From: Candidatus Omnitrophota bacterium
GTDB taxonomy: Bacteria; Ratteibacteria; UBA8468; B48-G9; JAFGKM01
Direction of reading: 5' to 3'
DNA length: 20,623 bases
NCBI GenBank assembly: GCA_023819545.1
Contig: JAMWCA010000009.1
Coordinates: 1-20,623, forward strand
Of the stretch, positions 1-7,600 are shown piece after piece; the first letter of the stretch is position 1; every line of letters starts with the position of its first letter. The notes under the pieces were generated by a model. That model did no database searches, was not told the origin of the DNA, and saw only the letters and a list, made by a program, of their open reading frames with translations. The translations under genes and the position numbers were made by a program.

Positions 1-394
1 GTATTGCCCAGAGTAATGAAACTAAAAATGATATCTTTTCCTGATAAATCTTTTTAAGTAATAAATAGATTAAAATAGCACAACCAGAATGAAGAAAAAT
101 ATTAAGTAGATGATAACCAATTGGATTCAGTCGGAATAATTTGTAGATTAAAGAATAAGAAAGAGTTTGTATTGGTCTATAAAATGTTGTCTTTTCTCCA
201 ATCCCTTCAAGAAGGTTTTTTGTAAAATAAGATTTTATAAATTTAAAACTTTTAATGAATGGGTTCTGAACGATAAGCATAATGTCATCAAAAATAAAAG
301 GATTCAATATAGTATTAAAATATACAAAAAATGCAATAAAAAAAATAATTCCCTTTTTACTTCTTGGATTTAAAATAGAAGTTTTTTCTCCCAT
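1..394 (-). CDS. GT-C/TPR-type membrane glycosyltransferase-like protein, N-terminal part (runs off window)
   Basis: The reverse strand is open from an ATG at 394 to the window edge, giving 131 residues and no stop. An in-frame TAA lies just upstream, so the ATG is the likely start. The protein opens with a basic stretch and one hydrophobic segment (about residues 15-30). This is followed by an N-P-F-I-F-D-D motif (31-37), an F-Y-R-P-I motif (71-75), P-I-G-Y-H-L-L-N with a later H-S (91-103), and a second hydrophobic stretch. That order (hydrophobic segment, FDD, YRP, then H..N...H) is the signature of the large multi-pass GT-C proteins of the TMTC/PMT type, which often end in tetratricopeptide repeats and use polyprenyl-linked sugars. 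The rest lies outside, so the TPR part and the function are inferred. Its start is 47 bp from the divergent membrane gene at 442, so the two share a promoter region. Confidence 0.72.
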   Translation of the reverse strand, partial: MGEKTSILNPRSKKGIIFFIAFFVYFNTILNPFIFDDIMLIVQNPFIKSFKFIKSYFTKNLLEGIGEKTTFYRPIQTLSYSLIYKLFRLNPIGYHLLNIFLHSGCAILIYLLLKKIYQEKISFLVSLLWAI

Positions 395-441
395 TTTCTT
401 TATATTTTATCATCTTTCTTCTTTTGGTTTAAAATATTTAT

Positions 442-2490
442 ATGGCTTTTTTCCCAATAATTTTAAAAGGTATTTCTGGAATTTTTCTCCAATCAATAAT
501 TTTAAGAGAGATTTTTTCAAGTTTCTTTGGCAATGAACTGCTTTTTAGTATAGTCATTTCCTATTATCTTTTTGGAGGGGCTTTAGGTAGTTATATTTTA
601 AGGAAAATTAATAATTATATAAAATTTTATATTTTAATTACAACCTTTGAAATCACAATGCTTATTTTTCTCATTCCATTTTTAAGACTTTGTTCAAATA
701 TAACTCAATTACTTTCTCACTTAAGATTTTTTCTTTTCTCTTTTCTGCTTTCCTTTTCTTGTGGTTTTTTTGAAGGAGGAAGATTTATACTTCTTTCTTT
801 TCTTTATAAACAGGAAAAAAATTCAGGGAAAGTTTATGGGATTGAAGGAATTGGTTTTTTAATAGGTGGCTTTCTTTTTTATTTTCTTTTATTTTTGAAA
901 AAAGACATTTTTTTCTTAATATTTCTTTCTTTTCTTTTCAATTTTCTGACAATCTTCTATTTTAAAAAAAGTTTATATTTAATCTTAATTTTTGTTTTAA
1001 TCATTTATCTTATGTCAATTTCAGGGAAAATTGAATTAGTTACATTGAAAGGGAAATACAAAGGATTTAACATTATTGAAAATGAAGAGTCATTTTTCAA
1101 TAAAATTACAATTTTAAACAAAGAAAAACAATACATATTACTCTCAAATGGTTTTCAAGAATGGACTAATCAAATGGATTATTTTTCAGTTAAAAATATT
1201 GCATTTTTCTCTCTTTCTTACTGTAAAAAAAATCAAAAAGTTGGAATATATGGAACCCCTGAAATAATTGAAGAAATTAAAAAATACAGAGTTAAAGATA
1301 TATATTTTTTTGACATAGATAAAGAAAAATTCAAGTTTATCAAAAAATATCTCTTAAAATCAGACAATATTAAAGTTCACTTTTTCAATGATATAAATAG
1401 ATTTTTAAATCAAAATGAGATTAAATTTGACTGTTTTATTATAAATAGTCCTTTACCTATGACAATGAGAGAAAATTATTTTTTTACTTATGAATTTTTT
1501 GAAAAGATCAGAGAGAATACTGAAAATCTTTTAATTGTTTTGCCTGGAACATATGATTATCTTAGTCAAACACTTTTAAATTTCCATTCTTCAATTTATA
1601 AGACAGGGAAAAAATTTTTCAAAAATCAAAAAATAATATTTACTTATCCAATGATGATTATCTTTTCTAACACTGATTTAGAATTAAAGAGATTACCTTT
1701 TGCAGATAGTGATTTTTTTAACAATAATTATTTAAATTTTGTTACAGACCAAATTAAGGAACAACAATATATTGAAAAATTAATTAATATCTCGGACGAC
1801 TTAAATACAATTTCAAACCAGTCCTGTTTATATAAATCAATCTTGTATTATATTTCCCACTTTTCATTAAAATTGGAGAAATTTTTAAATAACTTTTTTT
1901 CTCTTTTAAATAAGATGAAAAAAATTTTACCTGTTTTCTTTATCATTATATTTTTTATTTCTTTTTTCTCCTTGCGCTGTCCATATTTAAATATTATCTT
2001 TACAAATGGTTTTTCTTCTTTAACATTTGAAACAATTTTCATTTTCATTTTCCAAATTTATTATGGTTTTGTTTATGGATTTATAAGTGGAATAATCGGA
2101 ATTTTTATGACAGGCCTTTCTATTGGGAGTTTAATTTCTGTTTTAAAAGAGCATAATAAAAAAACAGTTTACAATTCAGAGATAATCCATTTTTTGTTCT
2201 ATCTTTTTGCTTCTTTTTTGCTTTTTAAAGGTAAACCTTATTTATCTTTGATATTTTTTTCTGGATTTTTTACTGGCTGGGAATTTGGAATAATTTCATA
2301 TTTGCTTAAAAAAGAAAATATAATAGAGACAACCGGAAAACTTTATTCAATTGACCTTATTGGTGCTTTACTTTCTTCTTTGTTTTTGCCTATCCTTTTG
2401 ATCCCTCTCTTTGGTATTTATAAATGCCTTTTTTTAATAGTTGTTTTGAAATTTTCAAATTTTTGTAAATTAAATTTTAGGTTTACATAA
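442..2490 (+). CDS. Spermidine-synthase-like integral membrane protein with degenerate SAM-type domain
   Basis: A 682-residue protein in three parts. Residues 1-195 hold about five or six membrane segments, starting with S-I-I-L-R-E-I-F and F-G-N-E-L-L-F (about 18-36) as in membrane-bound spermidine synthase homologues. Residues 205-420 are a soluble Rossmann-like domain. Residues 492-672 hold a second membrane block with F-E-T-I-F-I-F-I-F-Q-I-Y-Y-G and G-K-L-Y-S-I-D-L-I-G-A-L-L, also typical of that family. In the soluble domain the glycine-rich aminopropyltransferase motif is replaced by I-Y-G-T-P-E (269-274), while the acidic residues after strand two remain as D-I-D (291-293). Real polyamine synthesis is therefore doubtful and no substrate can be named. 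In-frame TAA at 430-432 limits the start; ATG 442 has no clear Shine-Dalgarno site. The family call is fairly safe, the function unknown. Confidence 0.8.
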   Translation: MAFFPIILKGISGIFLQSIILREIFSSFFGNELLFSIVISYYLFGGALGSYILRKINNYIKFYILITTFEITMLIFLIPFLRLCSNITQLLSHLRFFLFSFLLSFSCGFFEGGRFILLSFLYKQEKNSGKVYGIEGIGFLIGGFLFYFLLFLKKDIFFLIFLSFLFNFLTIFYFKKSLYLILIFVLIIYLMSISGKIELVTLKGKYKGFNIIENEESFFNKITILNKEKQYILLSNGFQEWTNQMDYFSVKNIAFFSLSYCKKNQKVGIYGTPEIIEEIKKYRVKDIYFFDIDKEKFKFIKKYLLKSDNIKVHFFNDINRFLNQNEIKFDCFIINSPLPMTMRENYFFTYEFFEKIRENTENLLIVLPGTYDYLSQTLLNFHSSIYKTGKKFFKNQKIIFTYPMMIIFSNTDLELKRLPFADSDFFNNNYLNFVTDQIKEQQYIEKLINISDDLNTISNQSCLYKSILYYISHFSLKLEKFLNNFFSLLNKMKKILPVFFIIIFFISFFSLRCPYLNIIFTNGFSSLTFETIFIFIFQIYYGFVYGFISGIIGIFMTGLSIGSLISVLKEHNKKTVYNSEIIHFLFYLFASFLLFKGKPYLSLIFFSGFFTGWEFGIISYLLKKENIIETTGKLYSIDLIGALLSSLFLPILLIPLFGIYKCLFLIVVLKFSNFCKLNFRFT

Positions 2491-2510
2491 TAGTAAGAAA
2501 TGAGTATAAT
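2482..2510 (+). promoter_or_regulatory. Sigma70-like promoter of htpX
   Basis: TTTACA at 2482-2487 and a perfect TATAAT at 2505-2510 are separated by exactly 17 bp. The -35 box sits over the end of the preceding membrane-protein gene. A strong GGGAGG ribosome site at 2525-2530 follows, six bases before the htpX ATG. HtpX and larB are therefore probably transcribed from here independently of the upstream gene. Confidence 0.65.
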
Positions 2511-2536
2511 AATAAGTAATTAAAGGGAGGTAAAAA

Positions 2537-3391
2537 ATGGTTAATAGAATTAAAACATATTTTTTACTTGGCATTTTAACTCTAATTCTTATATGGATAG
2601 GTGGATTTTTTGGAAGGGAAGGACTTATAACTGCTTTAATTTTAGCATTTTTGATGAACTGGATTTCTTACTTTTTCAGCGATAAGATTATTCTTGCTAT
2701 GTATAGAGCAAGGGAAGTAAAAGAAAATGAAGAGCCATATTTACATTCAGTTGTTGCTAAACTCGCTCAATCTGCTGGAATTCCAAAACCAAAAATTTAT
2801 ATAATCAATTCAGCAACTCCAAATGCCTTTGCAACTGGAAGGAATCCAAATAATGCAGTTGTTGCTTTAACAACAGGGATATTACAACTTCTTGATGAAA
2901 ATGAATTAAAAGGAGTTATTGCTCATGAATTAACACATATAAAAAATAGAGATATACTTGTGGCGACAATTGCAGCGACAATTGCAGGAGCAATAACATT
3001 TTTAGCAAGGATGTTACAATATATAGCGATGTTTGGTTCAATGAATAGAGATGATAGAAAAGGGGGAAATCTTTTTGCTCTTGCTGCAATTTTATTATTT
3101 GCAATTTTAGCACCGATTGCTGCCTTAATTATTCAACTTGCTATCTCTCGTTCAAGAGAATATCTTGCCGATGAAGGTGGAGCAAGGATTTCAGGTAATC
3201 CTTTATATCTTTCAAATGCTTTAAGAAAACTTGCTTATGGAGTTAATAGATATCCAATGAGAAATGCGAATCCTTCAACTTCTTCTTTATTTATTGTTAA
3301 TCCTTTTTCAGGAAAGTCAATTTTAAACCTTTTTTCAACACACCCTCCTATTGAAGAAAGAATAAAACGACTTGAAAGGATGTATGTATAA
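2537..3391 (+). CDS. htpX: HtpX-family membrane zinc metalloprotease (M48B)
   Basis: A 284-residue membrane-bound zinc endopeptidase, usual length for HtpX. In known members it degrades misfolded membrane proteins alongside FtsH, with the active site facing the cytoplasm. Two hydrophobic segments lie at about 7-25 and 30-47. The zinc motif H-E-L-T-H is at 130-134, giving two histidine ligands and the catalytic glutamate E131. The third ligand is in S-R-E-Y-L-A-D-E (E208). Two more hydrophobic segments lie between them (about 145-160 and 178-203), and the family ending T-H-P-P-I-E-E-R-I is near the C terminus. The start is fixed by GGGAGG six bases upstream. It is followed without a gap by larB. 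Stress control, as in other bacteria, is possible, but no operator was recognised. Confidence 0.95.
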   Translation: MVNRIKTYFLLGILTLILIWIGGFFGREGLITALILAFLMNWISYFFSDKIILAMYRAREVKENEEPYLHSVVAKLAQSAGIPKPKIYIINSATPNAFATGRNPNNAVVALTTGILQLLDENELKGVIAHELTHIKNRDILVATIAATIAGAITFLARMLQYIAMFGSMNRDDRKGGNLFALAAILLFAILAPIAALIIQLAISRSREYLADEGGARISGNPLYLSNALRKLAYGVNRYPMRNANPSTSSLFIVNPFSGKSILNLFSTHPPIEERIKRLERMYV

Positions 3392-4133
3392 AGAGAATAT
3401 AAAGGAATTGCTAAAAAATTTTAAGGAAGGGAAAATAACAGAAGAAGATTTTTTAGAAAAATTAAAATACTTACCATATATAGATATAAATTTAGCGAAA
3501 ATTGACACTCATAGGTCATTAAAATTTGATTTTCCTGAAGTTGTCTTTGGACAGAATAAAACTTACAAGCAAATTAAAAGGATCATTTCAGAATTAAAAA
3601 AAGTTTATTCAAACCTTATTGTTACAAAAGTTGATGAAAAGATTGCAAAAAGAATAAAAAAGGACTTTCCAGAAATTGTCTATTTTAAAGATGCAAAAAT
3701 TTTAGCATTTAAAAAAGAGAAGGTAAAAAGTAATGATTATGTATGTGTAATAACAGGAGGGACAGCAGATATCCCAATTGCAGAAGAGGCATCAATTACT
3801 CTTGAAATCCTTGGAGTTAAAGTTGAAAGAATATATGATGCTGGAGTTGCAGGGTTGCATAGATTAATTGATAAAATTGAGATTATTAATAAAGCAAAAT
3901 GTTTGATAGTTGTTGCAGGAATGGAAGGCGCACTTCCAAGTGTAGTTGGAGGATTGGTTGGGAAACCAGTTATTGCAGTCCCAACTTCTATAGGTTATGG
4001 TATAAATCTTAATGGAATTGCTCCTTTGTTAACTATGCTAAATAGTTGTTCCCCAAATGTTGTTGTTGTAAATATAAATAATGGTTTTGGTGCAGCATTT
4101 TTTTCTTATATTTCTTTTTTTCTGAATAAATAA
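3384..4133 (+). CDS. larB: LarB-type pyridinium-3,5-biscarboxylate mononucleotide synthase
   Basis: LarB carboxylates and hydrolyses nicotinic acid adenine dinucleotide, the first step towards the nickel-pincer cofactor of lactate racemase. The C-terminal half is the PurE-like fold: I-T-G-G-T-A-D-I-P-I-A-E-E-A, then G-M-E-G-A-L-P-S-V-V-G-G-L-V, then the end motif N-S-C-S-P followed by V-N-I-N-N-G-F-G. The cysteine (residue 222 from ATG 3384) matches the one known to bind the substrate in Lactobacillus LarB. The 249-residue length is normal. The start chosen is ATG 3384, which overlaps the htpX stop by 8 bp; a TTG at 3372 in the same frame is the alternative. No larA, larC or larE lies in the window. 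The 3' end overlaps the convergent translin gene by 28 bp. Confidence 0.9.
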   Translation: MYKENIKELLKNFKEGKITEEDFLEKLKYLPYIDINLAKIDTHRSLKFDFPEVVFGQNKTYKQIKRIISELKKVYSNLIVTKVDEKIAKRIKKDFPEIVYFKDAKILAFKKEKVKSNDYVCVITGGTADIPIAEEASITLEILGVKVERIYDAGVAGLHRLIDKIEIINKAKCLIVVAGMEGALPSVVGGLVGKPVIAVPTSIGYGINLNGIAPLLTMLNSCSPNVVVVNINNGFGAAFFSYISFFLNK

Positions 4134-4702
4134 TATGTTGTAATTTCCCCTCTTGTCTTTTCAATTACTCCTCTTGCATAATCAATTTGTCTTCTAAATG
4201 ACCTTGTAATTGCATCTGGATACTGGAAATTCAAAATAAAAAAATAAATCTCATCCATGATTTCAAGATATTTTTCAATATTTTCCTTTTCTCCTTTTCT
4301 CATTTTGTCAAGAATAAACCTTCTTATTTCACCAAGAGATTCTGCTATTCCGTGTAGATAACTTACAGGGTCAAAATCATTTATTTCAGGTATTTCTTTA
4401 TTAACAATAATCTCATATAATGCTTTTGCTTCAATTACTTCTTTTTCTGATTGATGTAAAAAACCTTGATAATATATTTCAGGATATTTTTTTAATTTAT
4501 TTTTTATTTCTTTTAATTTTTTTATAGAGTTGTCAATCTCAATTTTTGAGTTTTTAAGATTCCCTTGATGGATTTTTTTTATTGAATTTACTGCAGTTCT
4601 TGTAATTTCTCTTAAAACTTTCAAGGATTCTTCTCTAACTTTATCTTCATCTTCAAGAAATTTTAATATTTTACTTTTTAATTTTTTTAATTTTTTTTTC
4701 AT
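4106..4702 (-). CDS. Translin-family nucleic-acid-binding protein
   Basis: A 198-residue all-helical, highly charged protein. The C-terminal half carries the translin pattern: Y-L-H-G-I-A-E-S-L-G-E-I-R-R (about 114-127), a basic stretch, Y-L-E-I-M-D-E-I-Y (about 144-152), then Y-P-D-A-I-T-R-S-F-R-R-Q-I-D-Y-A-R and a final E-K-T-R-G-E-I. Translins form ring-like oligomers that bind single-stranded RNA or DNA; in eukaryotes translin with TRAX forms the C3PO endoribonuclease. The family is best known from eukaryotes and archaea. The first 20 residues are lysine-rich and encoded by A runs. The gene overlaps the upstream NYN nuclease gene by 32 bp, which implies coupled expression. The best upstream AAAGGA is rather far from the ATG. 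The RNA-binding role is inferred from the family. Confidence 0.78.
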   Translation of the reverse strand: MKKKLKKLKSKILKFLEDEDKVREESLKVLREITRTAVNSIKKIHQGNLKNSKIEIDNSIKKLKEIKNKLKKYPEIYYQGFLHQSEKEVIEAKALYEIIVNKEIPEINDFDPVSYLHGIAESLGEIRRFILDKMRKGEKENIEKYLEIMDEIYFFILNFQYPDAITRSFRRQIDYARGVIEKTRGEITTYYLFRKKEI

Positions 4703-5162
4703 AAAAATTTTTAAGTTCCTTTTCTATCTTTAATTTAGATTTGTATTCTAAATCCTTAGTTAAATTAATAGGTTGTTTTTTATCCAATGGATAAACAATA
4801 TCAAGGAATTCACTTACTTTTAATGATTTACTCCCAAGTATTTTTGTAAATTCTTGGACTTCTCTATCATCTGAAACAACTGAAATAGAAGACCTACTTT
4901 TTTTCTTTTCAAGTATCTCTCTTATTTTTTCATCTGCTGTTATATCTTGAGAAAAAACAATCTTTATTCTTTTTTCTCTATATATATCAAAAGAAGAAGG
5001 GCCCCCATCAAATACAACTGTTATTTCAATAGAAGGATGTTTTCTTTTATATTTTTCAAGGATATCAATAAGAAATTCTTTGTTAAATTCAATAGTTTTT
5101 TTCCCATATTTCTTTATAAAACTTGATTTTATTACATTAAGCCCATCTATTAAATATTCCAT
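4671..5162 (-). CDS. NYN (YacP/Rae1-like) PIN-fold ribonuclease-like protein
   Basis: A 163-residue protein of the NYN/YacP family, a PIN-like metal-dependent RNase fold. The acidic residues expected for the metal site are visible: D7 in L-I-D-G-L-N-V-I, D52 in V-V-F-D-G-G, D76 in T-A-D-E-K-I, and the D-D pair in V-V-S-D-D-R-E-V (about 98-99). Characterised YacP (Rae1) of Bacillus cleaves mRNA in association with the ribosome. The last 40 residues are a lysine-rich tail absent from a minimal domain. It is the first gene of a two-gene unit with translin. The A-rich tail codons lie over the translin start. The substrate is unknown, and the RNase role is inferred from fold and acidic residues. 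Confidence 0.82.
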   Translation of the reverse strand: MEYLIDGLNVIKSSFIKKYGKKTIEFNKEFLIDILEKYKRKHPSIEITVVFDGGPSSFDIYREKRIKIVFSQDITADEKIREILEKKKSRSSISVVSDDREVQEFTKILGSKSLKVSEFLDIVYPLDKKQPINLTKDLEYKSKLKIEKELKNFYEKKIKKIKK

Positions 5163-5665
5163 CTTTTTAAATTTAATATATTATTCTTTAATCGTCAATA
5201 TTTCTTTTTTCTCCTGTTAGTAATTAAAGAAAGAGAAGAAATGTAATTTTAGATGTATTTGTAAAAAATTGAGTTATAAATTTAAATTTTAGATACCTGT
5301 CCATTTATAGATTGGAATTAACATATTATATTTATCAAATCCAGAGGATGCAACAAGATGATAGTGGTGATGTAGGAAGAAAATCTGGAAAATTGTAAGA
5401 AAGGCGTTTGAATATAGGAATATGCGATAGAAGAAATAAATATTTTAAACTAAATTTGTTTTTTGCTATATAAAACTTTTTCTACTTTTTAGAAGTAGAT
5501 TTGAAAATGGGAAATAAGAGTTTATAAAAGTTTAAATTCAGTAAAGATTTAGAATTAGATCAGATTATAAGAAAAATAATTTGAAATAGAGAGAGAAATA
5601 TCTTTATGAAAAAATTGAGAGAAGAAAAGTTTTTTATAGAAAAATTACTTAGAGAACGAAACGTT
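5163..5665. other. Gene-poor gap of about 500 bp with decayed-looking coding traces
   Basis: No intact gene is seen on either strand. The left end holds the possible NYN promoter. The middle has short open segments broken by stops in every frame, for example a stretch near 5365-5430 reading R-K-A-F-E-Y-R-N-M-R. A small hairpin with 7 bp arms (5481-5487 and 5493-5499) has no T run. The right end holds a short open plus-strand segment listed separately. No clear intrinsic terminator for glgB was found here. Confidence 0.5.
5171..5198 (-). promoter_or_regulatory. Possible promoter of the NYN-translin unit
   Basis: On the minus strand TTGACG (5193-5198) is followed after 16 bp by TTAAAT (5171-5176). 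The -10 match is poor and lies only nine bases before the ATG at 5162. Transcription from it would give a nearly leaderless mRNA, which would fit the absence of a good Shine-Dalgarno site there. Confidence 0.3.
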
Positions 5666-5716
5666 TCATATGTAAGAATTAATGGAGAGAGAATCCTTGC
5701 TATATATTGGTTTTAA
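5531..5716 (+). pseudogene. Possible remnant of a short coding region, unknown family
   Basis: One plus-strand frame reads through this stretch with a single TGA at 5582-5584. The part after the TGA has an ATG at 5606 and encodes 36 residues: a charged helix-like run, E-E-K-F-F-I-E-K-L-L-R-E-R, then V-S-Y-V-R-I-N-G-E-R, ending in TAA. The composition looks protein-like rather than random, but I do not recognise a family. It overlaps the 3' end of glgB by 51 bp on the opposite strand. It could be the C-terminal end of a lost gene or simply chance. Confidence 0.2.
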
Positions 5717-7600
5717 AATTATTGCTCCTAAAGGTGGAAGATTTAAACTGATAGAAAATGGCCTGTTGTGAAATGGGATATCCTCTACTTTTACAATACC
5801 AAAATTTCCTATATTACTTCCTCCATAATAATTAGAATCACTATTAAAAATTTCTTGATAATGTGATTTTAAAGGCACTCCGATTCTATAATTAAATCTT
5901 GGTATTGGTGTAAAGTTGAAAATAGCAATAATAAAGTTATCTTTATCAATGCTTCTTCTTAAAAATGATATTATACTTTTTTCATAGTCAGAAAAATCAA
6001 TCCATTCAAATCCCTCCGGTGAAAAATCAATTTCATGGATAGCCTTTTCTTCTTTGTACAATCTATTAAGGTCGGAAATAAATTTTTTTGTTTTTTTATG
6101 TTCTTCTCTTTCAAGTAGATACCAATCAAGTTCTTTTTGGTAGTCCCATTCGTTTATTTGACCAAATTCACCCCCCATAAAGAGAAGTTTTTTCCCTGGG
6201 TGGCAATACATATAAGTTAGCAGAAGACGTAAATTGGCAAATTTCTGCCAATTATCACCTGGCATTTTTGAAAGAAGTGACTTTTTACCATAAACAACTT
6301 CATCGTGAGATAAAGGCAATATAAAATTTTCTGAAAATGCATATAAAAGGCTAAATGTTAAACAGTTGTGATGATATTTTCTATATATAGGATCAAGAGA
6401 AAAGTAATATAGTGTATCATGCATCCATCCCATATTCCATTTAAAACCAAATCCAAGACCTCCACAATATACAGGTTTACTTACCATAGGCCATGCAGTA
6501 GATTCTTCAGCAATAGTAAAGCAATTAGGGAATTTATTGTAGATTGTTGTATTTAATTTTTTTAAAAACTCAATCGCTTCAATATTCTCCTTGCCACCAT
6601 ATATATTGGGTATCCACTCACCTTCTTTCCGTGAATAATCAAGATATAACATAGAAGCTACAGCATCAACCCGTATCCCATCTATTTGAAAATTTTCAAT
6701 CCAGTTTAAAGCACTATTTATCAGAAAATTCCTTACTTCATATCTTCCATAATTAAATATAGCAGTTTTCCAGTCAGGATGGTCTCTTTTTTGTGGGAAG
6801 CAGTGTTCATAAAGATTTGTTCCATCAAAGTAATAAAGACCAAAGTCATCTTTTGGAAAATGTGCAGGTGTCCAGTCAATTATAACTCCTATGTTATTTT
6901 TATGGAGGCAATCTATAAGAAATCTAAAATCATCTGGTGTTCCATATCTGCTTGTTGGTGCAAAAAAACCTGTTGTTTGATATCCCCAAGATGAATCAAG
7001 AGGGTGTTCACTTATAGGTAAAAATTCTACCCAGTTAAATCCAATTTCTTTTAGATAAGGGATTAAAATTTCTGCTATTTCTCTATAATTTAAAAAAGAA
7101 CCATTTTTATTTCTTTTCCAAGAACCTAAATGCATCTCATATATAGCAACAGGCTGTTTATATATATCAGGAGAAGCAATTCTTTCGGTTTCCCATACAT
7201 ACTTAGAATCATATGTTATGGATGCATTTTTAGGTCTTAATTCAAAAAATGAACCATATGGATCTGACTTTAAAAATATTTCGTTGTTTTTTGTATGTAT
7301 TTCAAACTTATAACAGTTGAGTTCATTAATACCTGGTATAAAAATTTCCCATATCCCAGAGTTACCAAGTGACTTCATTTTGTGTTTTGTACCATCCCAA
7401 TGATTAAAATCTCCAACTAACCTTACTTCAACAGCATTTGGAGCCCAAACAGCAAAATTATATCCTTCTTTTCCATTTATAACTCTTTTGTGTGCACCAA
7501 GTTTTTTATAAATCTCAAGATGGGTTCCTTCATTAAAAAGATATAAATCAACAGGACCAAAGAATGATTCTTTAAAATAATATTCTTCTAAATTATCCAA
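5666..7600 (-). CDS. glgB: 1,4-alpha-glucan branching enzyme (GH13, CBM48)
   Basis: GlgB cuts an alpha-1,4-glucan chain and rejoins it by an alpha-1,6 bond, making glycogen branches. Residues 30-140 form the CBM48 domain (F-A-V-W-A-P-N-A, G-D-F-N-H-W). The GH13 barrel follows: region I I-D-W-T-P-A-H-F-P (240-248), region II G-I-R-V-D-A-V-A with nucleophile D312, region III T-I-A-E-E-S-T with acid/base E365, and region IV L-S-H-D-E-V with D433. All catalytic residues are present and the 644-residue length is normal. The start is TTG 7600, supported by AGGAGG four bases upstream (7605-7610) and by the lack of a nearby ATG. It overlaps the GH57 gene by 13 bp and is the last gene of the glycogen operon. 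It ends in TGA. Confidence 0.96.
   Translation of the reverse strand: MDNLEEYYFKESFFGPVDLYLFNEGTHLEIYKKLGAHKRVINGKEGYNFAVWAPNAVEVRLVGDFNHWDGTKHKMKSLGNSGIWEIFIPGINELNCYKFEIHTKNNEIFLKSDPYGSFFELRPKNASITYDSKYVWETERIASPDIYKQPVAIYEMHLGSWKRNKNGSFLNYREIAEILIPYLKEIGFNWVEFLPISEHPLDSSWGYQTTGFFAPTSRYGTPDDFRFLIDCLHKNNIGVIIDWTPAHFPKDDFGLYYFDGTNLYEHCFPQKRDHPDWKTAIFNYGRYEVRNFLINSALNWIENFQIDGIRVDAVASMLYLDYSRKEGEWIPNIYGGKENIEAIEFLKKLNTTIYNKFPNCFTIAEESTAWPMVSKPVYCGGLGFGFKWNMGWMHDTLYYFSLDPIYRKYHHNCLTFSLLYAFSENFILPLSHDEVVYGKKSLLSKMPGDNWQKFANLRLLLTYMYCHPGKKLLFMGGEFGQINEWDYQKELDWYLLEREEHKKTKKFISDLNRLYKEEKAIHEIDFSPEGFEWIDFSDYEKSIISFLRRSIDKDNFIIAIFNFTPIPRFNYRIGVPLKSHYQEIFNSDSNYYGGSNIGNFGIVKVEDIPFHNRPFSISLNLPPLGAIILKPIYSKDSLSINSYI

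Noticed and set aside
167..536. Two overlapping plus-strand open frames of 68 and 84 codons near the left end.
   Set aside because: They lie opposite the GT-C-like minus-strand gene or out of frame with the membrane protein from 442, and show no family motif.
5481..5499. Hairpin with 7 bp arms and a 5-base loop as a terminator.
   Set aside because: The stem is short and AT-rich, and no T run follows on either strand.
5658..5667. Perfect 10-bp palindrome GAAACGTTTC resembling a repressor operator.
   Set aside because: It sits over the stop end of glgB with no promoter near it; a 10-bp palindrome can arise by chance.
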